Assembly (NCBI RefSeq): GCF_900143255.1
Contig: NZ_FRDI01000002.1
Span: 234,851 to 298,850 of the forward strand
Direction: 5' to 3'
Length of the DNA: 64,000 nucleotides
Source of the DNA: Desulfovibrio litoralis DSM 11393
GTDB lineage: Bacteria > Desulfobacterota > Desulfovibrionia > Desulfovibrionales > Desulfovibrionaceae
Position 1 is the first letter of the stretch; every line of letters starts with the position of its first letter. The notes beneath the pieces were generated by a model. It saw only the letters and a list, made by a program, of their open reading frames with translations, had not been told where the DNA came from and ran no database searches. Of the stretch, positions 33,769 to 42,749 are shown one piece after another. Made by a program: the position numbers and the translations under genes.

Positions 33769-34338
33769 TTACAGTATAATACCTTCAAACCAGAGAATTT
33801 CCACATTGTCGTTTTGCCATGCTGCCTCTGGTAGGCCTGCTTTAACGCAAGTTTGGGCTAGAAACGTATCTAGGTTCCAACCTTGTTCTATTGGAACTTG
33901 GGGGAGCAACAAGCCTTGTTTCCTGCCGTCTTTTGTTCGCATTATTAGGCCGTGTTTGCCGAGTTCTATGTCTTTGGGGTTTGGGCAAGGGCTGATCTCG
34001 CCCATCACAGTAATGGATATTTCCACATCTTTTAATTCTTCACTTGTAAGAGGGCGAAAGCGAGGGTCGTTAAACGCAGCGGCTCTCGCCATTTTCCAAA
34101 CATTTACAAAAAGTGGTTCAACACCGATTAAGGTGCCGATACACCCTCTTAAAGCATGATTCTTTTTTAATGTAACAAAAGCACCAAGTTTTTGTTGCAA
34201 CACTTTTGATTTTGGCGTTTGTATTTCATTTATTGTTTTTTGTGGTTCATTAAGGGCTTGAGAAATACTCTCTTTGGCAATTTTATATAAGTATTGTTTT
34301 TCCGCTTGAGAAAACTCCAACTCTTCTGTTTTAAACAT
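33769..34338 (-). CDS. amrA: AmmeMemoRadiSam system protein A (AMMECR1 domain)
   Basis: This 189-residue protein is made almost entirely of an AMMECR1 domain: LGAFVTLKKNHALRGCIG carries the signature LRGCIG, followed by DPRFRPLTSEEL, and RKQGLLLPQVPIEQGW near the end. In bacteria it accompanies a Memo-like protein and a radical-SAM protein; neither partner is in the window. The biochemical role is unresolved. TAAGGAG is a strong ribosome site. Confidence 0.85.
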   Translation of the reverse strand: MFKTEELEFSQAEKQYLYKIAKESISQALNEPQKTINEIQTPKSKVLQQKLGAFVTLKKNHALRGCIGTLIGVEPLFVNVWKMARAAAFNDPRFRPLTSEELKDVEISITVMGEISPCPNPKDIELGKHGLIMRTKDGRKQGLLLPQVPIEQGWNLDTFLAQTCVKAGLPEAAWQNDNVEILWFEGIIL

Positions 34339-34402
34339 AATATTGCTCCTTAAGCTTTGTTTTGCGAGGTAATTTTTACTTCGCTTTTTGCTTGTTTAGA
34401 GT

Positions 34403-36955
34403 TTATTCTTGTGGGCTGTTGGTCGGTTTGTTTGTGTCTGTGGCGTTTGTTTGTTTTTTGCTTGTTGCGTTTAGCTCTGAGGGAAACAAGCGTGTTGAAT
34501 TGGTTACTGTAATTGTTGAACTGGTTGTTGAGCCTGTTGTTGAGCCTGTTATTGAGCCTGTTATTGAGTTTATTGTTGAGCCTGTTATTGTCGCATTTGT
34601 GCTTGTATTATTTGTATTTAAGTCTGGTATTACTGTTGGTTGAGTGTCAGTTGTTTGGTTATCATTTGGAACAAGTTCTTTGATTTCAGATTCCGTTTTA
34701 GGTTGTTCGCTTTGATTATCTGTAGCCAACAAGAAGATTAGTTCTTCTGCGATACGTTGTTGTCCAATCTTTTTAAGTGGTTTTAATATCTCCAATAAAC
34801 GTTGTTTTTCTTCTATAACATTGTGTTTATTTTCTTTTTGTAGTTTTTCAATTTGCTCAGGGGTAAATTCGTTATAGTCTTTTGCTTTAATGGCTAAGAT
34901 AACTTTTTCATTGCTGTTAATTAACTTATCTAAAACTTGGGCGGTATCAAGCTCTATAAGCTTATCTTCAAGATAAAAGCTGTAAATTCCTTTATATACC
35001 CTATAGCTGGCGGGTGTATATCCTTTTGCTTTGTATTCTTTTAAAACTAAAGCTTGAGCGTGTGGACTAAGAATATTGTTCATGGAAGGTGCTGTAATTA
35101 AAAATATTGGCTGCATCAGCAGGCAGATAAATATAGCAAAAGTTAAGAGTAGAGCTTCCGGACGACGTTCTTTTATGCCTGCCCAAAAAATAGCAGAAAA
35201 GACAACGGCAATGCCGGCGATAAAGATAGTGCCTAAAATTCTGACATCTTCATTGGCGTAAAAATCAGGCAAGATATATGGTGCAACAAGAGGCAACCCA
35301 CCAATAAGAATTAATAAAGTTGCAAAGATCGCTAAAATGTAACGAAAATAAAGACTTTTGCGTTCTGAAAAACTTAAGATTTGTTTAGCACTGATTGCCG
35401 CCAATGGTGCAAAAAGTGGTAATAAATAAATATGAATTTTAGTACTGATCAAACTTAAGAGTATAAAACCTGTGAGTGCAAAGATCCAGATATAGGATAA
35501 ACCTTGATATTCAGGTTCTCTTGAGCTTAAAATACGTTGTTTCAGGTTTTTAAAGTTAGCAAGCGGCAATAATAATGAAAAGGGTAGATATATCAACGGC
35601 AACAACCAGATATACATGTACCAAGCTTTTTTATGATGCCAAGCGTCTAACCCTCGTTGAATAACTTGTCTGTCTACGATTGAGGAATAAACATAATTAA
35701 AATCAAAACGTAAAATTAAAATAACGAACCAAGATAAGGTAACCGCAATTCCAACGCCGAGGGCTATGAAAAAATCGCTTGCAATTAAACGGCGTAGGCG
35801 TTTTTGCCATAATAAATATACAATTACGCTTAAAAGAGGAAAGGCAAAACCCAAGGGGCCTTTTGTTAAGGTAGCGAGCCCCATAAACACAAAAGCAGAA
35901 ATCATCAGAGGAAAACTTTTATCTTTTTGGACGGCTTTAAAGAGAAAAATTTGACTGATTATGATTAAACTTCCAAAAAATAAATCCATTCTGGCATAGT
36001 GGGTTGTTCCCATAAAATAAATGCTAGACAATAAAACCAAACCGGTTGCAAAGCTTAAACGGCGGTCAAAACGTCCAACTAGTTTGGCAAAAAAGTAACT
36101 TGACCAAAGAAAAAATAAACCGGAAATGCTTGCACCAAGACTCATTAATTGAGGAACTATTCTCTCTTGGTTTAAAAAGCTGATATTAAAGCCCGTAAGG
36201 CTTGTTAAAGTCGGTGCGAGAGTTTGATCTAAAAAGACTAAAATATATTTGAGTCCTACTAAAAATAAAAAGTATAAAGGCGGTTTATCCGGATAAAATT
36301 CGCCGTTAAGATGTAAAACAAACCAGTCTTTGCTTTCCAGTAAATATCTTAGGACATCACCGTGGCGCACTTCGTCGGAGTACCAAAGTTCATGGTTATC
36401 AATTAAAAAGAAGGTTTGTGCAATATATAAAATGCTCAAGGTTAATAAAGGCATAAACGCCAATATATTGAAAATGCGAGAGATTATGGTTGGCGAGCTA
36501 GCGTTATCAGCCGTAATTTTAAATGCTTTATTTATTGTTTGAGTCGGGTTAGTTGTGGGTTCCGTATTATCGCTTTGTATTTCTGTAATATTTTCAGGGG
36601 TTATATCCTGTATTGAATCTTGCTTTTGAGTTTCAAAGGAAGTTGTAATAAGTTCCTGATCCGTTGAGAGGTTTTCAGCAGAGAACGAAACATTAGGGAG
36701 GGAAACATTAGGGAGCGAAACATTTCCAAGTTCTTGCGGGGTTTGTTCGTTAGGCGATAACTCCTGGTTTTCGCCACTTGTTTCTGATTCGCCTGAGGAT
36801 AAAGATGTATTTTTTATTTCAAAAGATTCCGCTTGTTTGTCTTCGGTATTGTGGTTGGGTTCGATAACCGGTTCGGTTTCTTTCGTTACTTCGTTATTTT
36901 GTCCTTCTTCGTTTGTCAGGAGTGTTGATTCTATATTCTCATTTTTATTATCCAT
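34403..36955 (-). CDS. ArnT-like polyprenyl-linked sugar transferase with long tails
   Basis: This is an integral membrane glycosyltransferase of the ArnT/PMT group, which moves sugars from a polyprenyl phosphate carrier onto lipid A or other acceptors at the outer face of the inner membrane. Of 850 residues, about 155-690 form the core with about twelve membrane helices. The first periplasmic loop has WYSDEVRHGD with the catalytic-type Asp-Glu, then EFYPDKPPLYF. An acidic N-terminal tail (1-150) contains three NVSLP-type repeats. The C-terminal tail (about 760-850) is Thr/Ser/Asn-rich and encoded partly by a 12-bp tandem repeat. Neither tail is normal for the family. It overlaps the PAP2 gene by 8 bases. 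Confidence 0.85.
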   Translation of the reverse strand: MDNKNENIESTLLTNEEGQNNEVTKETEPVIEPNHNTEDKQAESFEIKNTSLSSGESETSGENQELSPNEQTPQELGNVSLPNVSLPNVSFSAENLSTDQELITTSFETQKQDSIQDITPENITEIQSDNTEPTTNPTQTINKAFKITADNASSPTIISRIFNILAFMPLLTLSILYIAQTFFLIDNHELWYSDEVRHGDVLRYLLESKDWFVLHLNGEFYPDKPPLYFLFLVGLKYILVFLDQTLAPTLTSLTGFNISFLNQERIVPQLMSLGASISGLFFLWSSYFFAKLVGRFDRRLSFATGLVLLSSIYFMGTTHYARMDLFFGSLIIISQIFLFKAVQKDKSFPLMISAFVFMGLATLTKGPLGFAFPLLSVIVYLLWQKRLRRLIASDFFIALGVGIAVTLSWFVILILRFDFNYVYSSIVDRQVIQRGLDAWHHKKAWYMYIWLLPLIYLPFSLLLPLANFKNLKQRILSSREPEYQGLSYIWIFALTGFILLSLISTKIHIYLLPLFAPLAAISAKQILSFSERKSLYFRYILAIFATLLILIGGLPLVAPYILPDFYANEDVRILGTIFIAGIAVVFSAIFWAGIKERRPEALLLTFAIFICLLMQPIFLITAPSMNNILSPHAQALVLKEYKAKGYTPASYRVYKGIYSFYLEDKLIELDTAQVLDKLINSNEKVILAIKAKDYNEFTPEQIEKLQKENKHNVIEEKQRLLEILKPLKKIGQQRIAEELIFLLATDNQSEQPKTESEIKELVPNDNQTTDTQPTVIPDLNTNNTSTNATITGSTINSITGSITGSTTGSTTSSTITVTNSTRLFPSELNATSKKQTNATDTNKPTNSPQE
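34530..34589 (-). repeat. 12-bp tandem repeat in the ArnT-like gene
   Basis: There are five units of GAGCCTGTTATT type (plus strand), the fourth being diverged. They encode repeats of Ile/Thr-Thr-Gly-Ser in the C-terminal tail. The unit length keeps the reading frame whatever the copy number. Confidence 0.85.
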
Positions 36956-37610
36956 TTTTGAGGCTCCTTTTATTCCAAAATAGAACGATTAAGACAGCAG
37001 ACAGAGAACCGAAGAAAAGACCTGCCCATGTGTCGGATATATGATGTTGACCTAGGTATATTCGAGAATATGCCATTGTTGCAATACACAATCCAAATAT
37101 AAAGCTATAGAACATATTGCGATAAATCATGCTAAGAGTCAATGCTGAACCACTTATTTCGGTTACATGTCCGGATACGGCAGAGTGGTAATAGCTGTTG
37201 AAAGAAAAGGGCATAAAAGATCCTTCTATATTTGGTCTTGGTCTGCCTATTGAAATTTTTAAAAAGTGTACTAACAAGACGCCTATAACTATTTGAAAGA
37301 AAATATAATATAATGTGATAGACCAAAGTCTTTTGTCTTTTGTTTTGATTCCAAGATAGAAAAAATAAATATAAAAAGAATAGAACATCATATTACCATA
37401 GTCTGAAATAAATTTCATTATCTTGGTTGTAGTGGTGTGTATTGTTCTTAATTCTTTATAATAAACGGCGACGTCTTGCGGTGAATTAAAACTTAAGGTT
37501 AAGTATGTGAGTAGTAATACCGCAGGTAATATCCCCACAAGATAAGCGACACTATATTGTTTACTCCAATCAGAGTTTTGAGCATGATTAAGAGGCGGGC
37601 ATAATTTCAT
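36948..37610 (-). CDS. PAP2-family phosphatase
   Basis: This 220-residue membrane protein has about six helices and the three PAP2 motifs: KISIGRPRP, a SGH box in SAVSGHVTE, and SRIYLGQHHISD. Such enzymes dephosphorylate lipid phosphates, for example undecaprenyl pyrophosphate or lipid A. It overlaps the ArnT-like gene by 8 bases and the upstream membrane-protein gene by 23, so the three are translationally linked. A role in carrier-lipid recycling or lipid A dephosphorylation beside the glycosyltransferase is a reasonable inference. Confidence 0.88.
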   Translation of the reverse strand: MKLCPPLNHAQNSDWSKQYSVAYLVGILPAVLLLTYLTLSFNSPQDVAVYYKELRTIHTTTTKIMKFISDYGNMMFYSFYIYFFYLGIKTKDKRLWSITLYYIFFQIVIGVLLVHFLKISIGRPRPNIEGSFMPFSFNSYYHSAVSGHVTEISGSALTLSMIYRNMFYSFIFGLCIATMAYSRIYLGQHHISDTWAGLFFGSLSAVLIVLFWNKRSLKNG

Positions 37611-38541
37611 TGGTCAATAATATTTGTGCGGTAACGCTTAAAATTAAAAAGATTAATGCAAACCACGCACTAAATTTATGGCGTAGCGGGGTATTACTTC
37701 TTATGATAAAAAGCCAAAGCAAACAAGCAAAAGAGGGTAGGGCTATATTGGTGATTAAAAGCCAAGTTTGTGGAAACTGTGCTAAACTCGGAGACATTCC
37801 AACCCAACCTCTGTAAAAAACAAATGCCCCGGTGACTAAGCCGCCTAAAGTGCCTAAAATTGCCCAAGCGGAAGAATAAGACAAGGTAAAATTATAATAA
37901 TCTCGCCCAAAATTATCTTTATTTCTTACGATCATTATCCAAACTAGGTTTAAAGCTCCAATGGTTGCAAAACCCAAAAGAAAGGCTTGGATAATGAGAG
38001 GCCAGACTATTGAGTTTAAAGGAATTGAATTAAACAGCTCGGTAACAAGAATAATTATAGAACTATATTCCGTAAGTTCAGAGCCTGAATGTAACACGGT
38101 TCTTAGAAGCATAGCGATTAACACAAAGGCTGAACTTAATATTAAGGCAATTAGAATACCTATCGATAAGTGAATGATCTTTGCTTTTTTGAGTGTTTTC
38201 CATGTGGCAAGGTAAAGGGAAAACAGTAAAAATGCTGTACCCAAGAGAGACATAATCAAGGTAACGGGAAGAGCCAAAACTCCTTCGAGTAAGTTGTTGC
38301 CGTTTTGTATATTCACCGAAATTAAACTAATAAACGCTAAAATATAAGCAATTAAAAGAATAGTGCAGAGTTTTCCCGTTTGAAAAGCACACTTATCTTG
38401 AAATTTTTTTTTTGTTGCTATACCGCTGGCCTCAGTGATTACTACAAACCATGCCCCGGAACAAACAGCCGCGAAACAAAGCATGCAAAAAGCAAGGGCA
38501 AACGCAAACAGTAGTATATCAGTATTTATAAATGGCAACAT
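37588..38541 (-). CDS. Polytopic membrane protein, unknown
   Basis: This 317-residue protein has about nine hydrophobic segments. No family is recognised with confidence. A Trp/Cys-rich first helix (CMLCFAAVCSGAWFVVIT) and the pattern ILGTLGGLVTGAFVFYRGW occur in it. It is the first gene of a tight three-gene unit with the PAP2 phosphatase (23-base overlap) and the ArnT-like transferase. That context suggests a role in carrier-lipid or surface-glycan handling, for example as a flippase or modifying subunit, but this is only inference. Confidence 0.55.
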   Translation of the reverse strand: MLPFINTDILLFAFALAFCMLCFAAVCSGAWFVVITEASGIATKKKFQDKCAFQTGKLCTILLIAYILAFISLISVNIQNGNNLLEGVLALPVTLIMSLLGTAFLLFSLYLATWKTLKKAKIIHLSIGILIALILSSAFVLIAMLLRTVLHSGSELTEYSSIIILVTELFNSIPLNSIVWPLIIQAFLLGFATIGALNLVWIMIVRNKDNFGRDYYNFTLSYSSAWAILGTLGGLVTGAFVFYRGWVGMSPSLAQFPQTWLLITNIALPSFACLLWLFIIRSNTPLRHKFSAWFALIFLILSVTAQILLTNEIMPAS

Positions 38542-38870
38542 ATGTAACCTAATCCTTTATAAATATTTATTTTTATATAAAGAGAGTCTTTTGACTTAAA
38601 TAAAAATGTATATTTTATTCTGTAATATTTCCTGTGTCTTATCTTAAATCTTAAATAATCGCAAGAGATGATAATCATTTATGCTTGATAATTTTATTGT
38701 TTATATATATATGTAGTACAGTGTTGTTTAATTAAGAATAATATTCTATAAACAATGTTTGATGTTATAAGTTTACTAGAGTTGACATGAGTTGATATGC
38801 GTTGCGTTAGCTTAAGGTTAAAGGGTTGTTTTTTATAACTTTCTAAGTTGTTTTTTATTTTGGAGTGTGC
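38542..38870. other. Divergent intergenic region before cpoB
   Basis: This 329-bp AT-rich spacer between divergent genes has a 10-bp direct repeat, GAGTTGACAT/GAGTTGATAT, near 38780-38799. The repeat includes a TTGACA box that could be the cpoB -35 element, though its -10 is poor. A GATGATAATCATTT sequence at 38667-38680 resembles half of a Fur box. No gene is visible. Confidence 0.4.
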
Positions 38871-40226
38871 ATGTTTACTAAGTATGTATATGGTTGTTTT
38901 ATCGGTTTGGCTGTTTTTGGGTTGAGTGCTTGTTCAACTTCTTTATCAGAAAGGGTAAGCTCTTTGGAAACTCGAGTTGGTAGCTTGGAACAAGAACAAC
39001 AGGTTCAGCGTTTGAGTGATGATGCACGGATTGACTCTATTACCCAAAAAGTAGCCGAATTGTCTGCTCCTAAAGACAGCGTAGTGCTTGCCAAGACAAA
39101 ACCTCTGAAAAAAGATAACAAGATTGCTTTAAAAAAGACTAACGAAGTTGAGCCTTCTTTAAAGAAAAAAGAGGCTAAAGAAAACGCCAAATCAACGCAA
39201 ACCGTGCAAGCCTCACAAGCTCCGCAATTATCTTTGTTAGAGAAATTAAATCCGGCTCCTGAGTCTTTCAAAAAAGCTAAAGAATTGGAAAATACGCCAA
39301 AAGCTACGACGCCACCTGTGAATACTGCGGAATTAAACAATAATCCAACTCCACAATCTCAATCCGTAAATATTCCACAAACAAATACTGCCCCAGTTGT
39401 TACCCCGGTTCTCAACCCGGTCGCCGAACCAAAATATTTGGCTCAAAATAACGTGTCAACACATAACGCCGTTGTAACAGACGACTATGACCCGGTTGCA
39501 GAAGCTTTAAGGGCTGTACAATCTAATCCTCAAACTCAACAATCTAATCAATCTAATCAATCTAATCAATCTAATCAATATGCCGGTGCTGCTCCAAAAA
39601 AAGAAAATAAAGAGCTGCCTCAAACAAATAATACAAACCAAGCTGTTGCTGTTCCTCTAAATGTTACACCGGAAAAGACAAATACGGCAAAAGCGGAAAC
39701 CTTGACTCCTGTTGTTCAAGTTGAACCCAAACAAAAAGTTGAACCGCCGGTTACAGCTACTTCAACAAAAGCAACAGATGATAAAAACGTTGTAAAACAA
39801 AAGAAAAATACAGAGCTTGTACCACCTGTTGCCGGTGGAAGTTTAAGTAAGTGGCAATCTTCCGATGCTACTTATAACTCTGGTTTAAATTTGCTTGATG
39901 CCAATAAACCGGCGGCGGCGAAAGAAAAATTTGAACAATTTATTATAGATAATCCAAATAATCGCTTAATTCCCAATGCTTATTATTGGCTTGGTGAATC
40001 TTTTTTTGGAATGAACCAATATGACAAAGCGATTTTAACTTTTAAAGAAGTTACAAATAATTATTCAAAACACCCTAAGGCAGCGGCGGCAATGTTAAAA
40101 ATTGCTTTTTCTTATCAAAAATTGGGTGATAAAGATAATGCACGTTTTTACTTGGAAACACTAATTTCTCAATATCCAAAATCAGAGCCTGTGGCGTTGG
40201 CGAAAAAACGTTTGGCAACTTTATAG
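38871..40226 (+). CDS. cpoB: Cell-division coordinator CpoB/YbgF, lipoprotein form
   Basis: CpoB works with the Tol system and peptidoglycan synthesis during septation. From ATG 38871 it has 451 residues. A lipoprotein signal comes first (lipobox LSACS), then a short coiled coil (SLSERVSSLETRVGSLEQEQ). A long Gln/Asn/Pro/Lys-rich linker (about 65-325) follows. The family's C-terminal TPR domain ends the protein (YNSGLNLLDANKPAAAKEKF and two further repeats). The linker is much longer than in E. coli and includes a 9-bp repeat. GGAG lies at 38862-38865 and overlaps a GTG two codons earlier, so the ATG is preferred. The gene is far from tolQRAB in the window. Confidence 0.88.
   Translation: MFTKYVYGCFIGLAVFGLSACSTSLSERVSSLETRVGSLEQEQQVQRLSDDARIDSITQKVAELSAPKDSVVLAKTKPLKKDNKIALKKTNEVEPSLKKKEAKENAKSTQTVQASQAPQLSLLEKLNPAPESFKKAKELENTPKATTPPVNTAELNNNPTPQSQSVNIPQTNTAPVVTPVLNPVAEPKYLAQNNVSTHNAVVTDDYDPVAEALRAVQSNPQTQQSNQSNQSNQSNQYAGAAPKKENKELPQTNNTNQAVAVPLNVTPEKTNTAKAETLTPVVQVEPKQKVEPPVTATSTKATDDKNVVKQKKNTELVPPVAGGSLSKWQSSDATYNSGLNLLDANKPAAAKEKFEQFIIDNPNNRLIPNAYYWLGESFFGMNQYDKAILTFKEVTNNYSKHPKAAAAMLKIAFSYQKLGDKDNARFYLETLISQYPKSEPVALAKKRLATL
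39540..39579 (+). repeat. 9-bp tandem repeat in cpoB linker
   Basis: Four perfect copies of CAATCTAAT are followed by a partial one, encoding Gln-Ser-Asn repeats. The unit is a multiple of three, so copy-number change would alter linker length without breaking the frame. Confidence 0.9.
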
Positions 40227-40323
40227 AGCTTTGGTTGTTTATTTTAATTTTAAAAACCATTTTGCAAAGACAAAATAAACTTTGTTCGTGATAAACTTTG
40301 TTTGTTTTTAGAGCTGTTTTGTA

Positions 40324-41715
40324 ATGTATGGAACTTTTTCTCAGTTAGATGATGCGACCAAGATAGAATTGTGGTCATACATGGCGTTGAAACATACCTC
40401 AAAGTTGGGTGTTAGGCGTATTAACAGGCTGTGTAAATATTTTGGATCGGCACATCAAGCTGTTTTAAACTGTAAAAAATGGGGCGTTTGTCGAGTTCCT
40501 GCTGATGCGGCTTCATCTTTTCGTTCTGAGCTTTGGCGAGAGCCGGCTAAACAAGAATGGGGAAAGTTGCGTGATACCGGGTGTGGAATTATCTTGCAAA
40601 AAGATTTTCCCTTGTTATTAAAAGATATTATTGATGCACCTTTATATTTATATTATTGGGGTGATGTTTCTTTACTCTTTGGTTCTTGTATTGCGGTTGT
40701 GGGTTCTCGGCGTTGTTCAAGCGAAGGTCTTGCAAGTGCGGCGAGACTTTCCAATACCTTGGCGTCAATTGGCTTTACGGTTGTTTCGGGTATGGCTCAT
40801 GGAATTGACAGAGAGGCACATCTTGGAGCTATCAATGAGCTTGGTTCAAGTATCGCCGTTTTAGGAACAGGAATTAACAAAGTATATCCACCTATAAATT
40901 TAGACATCTTTACTCAACTAATTGACAAGGGGTTAATTATTAGCGAGTTGGCTCCTGATTGTGAAGCCGAACCAAGACAATTTCCTATAAGAAATCGTAT
41001 TATAAGCGGCTTATCTCTCGGTGTTGTGGTTGTTGAAGCGGCACAGCGTTCAGGTTCTTTAATTACGGCACGACATGCCCTTGAACAAAACAGACAGGTT
41101 TATGCCGTTCCGGGTTTGCCTGATGCGGAAAGCTCGGTTGGTTGTAATGATTTATTAAACCAAGGGGCGATAATCGTAAGAAATATCGGTGATATTTTAG
41201 TAGATTTAAAAGAAAGTTTAACAGGTATTTTAGAACAAAAAAATAAAAACGAAACAGTTAAAGAGAGTAGAGTTTGTCCTGATAATATGGATGTTTTTGA
41301 AAAAAGACTTTATATCAAAAGACCAAAAACCCCTGCAAAACAACAAAACATTCAACCTGAACTTAAAACTGAGTTTAAACGATTAGTCTCAGATGATCAG
41401 GGCAGTTTAATAAAAAGCATTTATCAAAACGATATTATTTCAACAGTCTGTTTTGAAAACAAAAATATTTTGTCTCAACAGAATAAGATGGAAGAGCTTA
41501 AAGGTTCGTTGTCAGAGCTTGAGTTTAATATAGTTTCTTTATTAAACAAACATACGGAAAGTTTACATATAGATAAAATTGTCGAGTTGCTTAACCTTGA
41601 AAACGCTACAAGTTATGAGGTTTCTGATGTTTCTTCGACAATAACTATTTTAGAAATTAGGGGGTTTGTTTTCTCGAAACCTGGGTTGCGTTATGTTATT
41701 GGTAAAATAAAATAA
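40324..41715 (+). CDS. dprA: DNA-processing protein DprA
   Basis: DprA protects incoming single-stranded DNA and loads RecA during natural transformation. The 463-residue protein has an N-terminal SAM-like helical region (1-95). The Rossmann-type domain follows (VGSRRCSSEG, VVSGMAHGIDREAH, AVLGTGINKVYPP, and FPIRNRIISGLS with RSGSLITARHALEQ). A poorly conserved linker of about 110 residues comes next, then a C-terminal winged-helix (about 395-463). Length is near the upper end for the family because of the linker. It stands between cpoB and an HDOD gene. No competence pilus gene is present. Confidence 0.92.
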   Translation: MYGTFSQLDDATKIELWSYMALKHTSKLGVRRINRLCKYFGSAHQAVLNCKKWGVCRVPADAASSFRSELWREPAKQEWGKLRDTGCGIILQKDFPLLLKDIIDAPLYLYYWGDVSLLFGSCIAVVGSRRCSSEGLASAARLSNTLASIGFTVVSGMAHGIDREAHLGAINELGSSIAVLGTGINKVYPPINLDIFTQLIDKGLIISELAPDCEAEPRQFPIRNRIISGLSLGVVVVEAAQRSGSLITARHALEQNRQVYAVPGLPDAESSVGCNDLLNQGAIIVRNIGDILVDLKESLTGILEQKNKNETVKESRVCPDNMDVFEKRLYIKRPKTPAKQQNIQPELKTEFKRLVSDDQGSLIKSIYQNDIISTVCFENKNILSQQNKMEELKGSLSELEFNIVSLLNKHTESLHIDKIVELLNLENATSYEVSDVSSTITILEIRGFVFSKPGLRYVIGKIK

Positions 41716-41895
41716 AAAAAATCTTTTTTGAGTCTTGCTCAATTATCTTGAATGTGTCAAAATTCATATTTGCAAGGGATATATTTTATTGTTGTTTTTT
41801 CAGATCGGTTATTTTAATTTTTTATTATAAATCTTTATTTGTTTTTTATTTATGTTTTTGTTATAGATATATTGATACTTGCTTAGGATAAATTA

Positions 41896-42726
41896 ATGGA
41901 AGATGTAACAACACTATTTCAAGGTAAAAAAATAACAGCCAATAAGTTGCCTGTTCTGCCGTCTGTTTTTTATGAATTTAGCACAGAGATGGCATCGCCA
42001 AACGCCAATGCTGACTCTTTATCGGCTATTTTGTCTAAAGACCAAACGCTAGCAGTAAAGATATTAAAAATGGTTAACTCTCCGATGTATGGCTTTTCAG
42101 GAAGAATTTCATCTTTAAAACATGCCGTGTTATTACTTGGTGCTAATGTTTTACGTGGAATTTTAATTTCTACTGCGGCTTTTGACAAACAAGAAGTAAA
42201 ATTTCCCAATTTGTCGACACATAGCCTTGCTTGTTCTCAAGCTTCCGTGATTATTGCCAAACATTGTAGTTTTCCTATGAGTGATGAATTTGGTGTTGCC
42301 GGTTTGTTACATGATATTGGTAAACTTGTTATAAAACAACAGCTTCCTGATGCAGTAGACAGTATATTAAAAGTTGTTTTGGAACAAAAAATTTCTTATT
42401 ATCTTGCAGAAAAACAAGTATTGGGAATAACTCACGCTCAAGTTAATTTGTTTTTATGTAAGCAATGGAGCTTGCCGGGGAACCTTACTACAGGTATGGT
42501 TTTTCATCATGATCCTTTTTCCGCCAAAGAGTTTCAAGAAATGGCACTTGTTGTTTGTCTTGCCAATTACTATGCGGTTAAACTTGGTTTAGGTTGTTGC
42601 GGTAAGGAAGAGATAATAGAGTTCAATCCTGACGTCTATCGTGCTTTATCTATTAATGAGAGTCATTTGGCTGAGTTAGAGAAAAGTATTACCGAAAAAT
42701 TTTATCAAAGTGGTTTGTTATCCTAG
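41896..42726 (+). CDS. HDOD-domain signalling protein
   Basis: HDOD proteins are HD-related regulators of motility, c-di-GMP or stress signalling. In this 276-residue protein the domain spans about 15-215: LPVLPSVFYEFS at the start, QTLAVKILKMVNSPMYGF and ISSLKHAVLLLGANVLRG in the middle. GLLHDIGKLVIK still has the His-Asp pair that many HDOD proteins lose. It ends 23 bp before a receiver-GGDEF gene on the same strand, which supports a signalling pair. A ribosome site AGGA precedes the ATG. Confidence 0.88.
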   Translation: MEDVTTLFQGKKITANKLPVLPSVFYEFSTEMASPNANADSLSAILSKDQTLAVKILKMVNSPMYGFSGRISSLKHAVLLLGANVLRGILISTAAFDKQEVKFPNLSTHSLACSQASVIIAKHCSFPMSDEFGVAGLLHDIGKLVIKQQLPDAVDSILKVVLEQKISYYLAEKQVLGITHAQVNLFLCKQWSLPGNLTTGMVFHHDPFSAKEFQEMALVVCLANYYAVKLGLGCCGKEEIIEFNPDVYRALSINESHLAELEKSITEKFYQSGLLS

Positions 42727-42749
42727 ATTGAGAAGTGAATGAGATTATT

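Noticed and set aside
38667-38680. Fur-box-like GATGATAATCATTT
   Set aside because: Only about half of a 19-bp Fur box matches, in very AT-rich DNA; no iron gene is adjacent.
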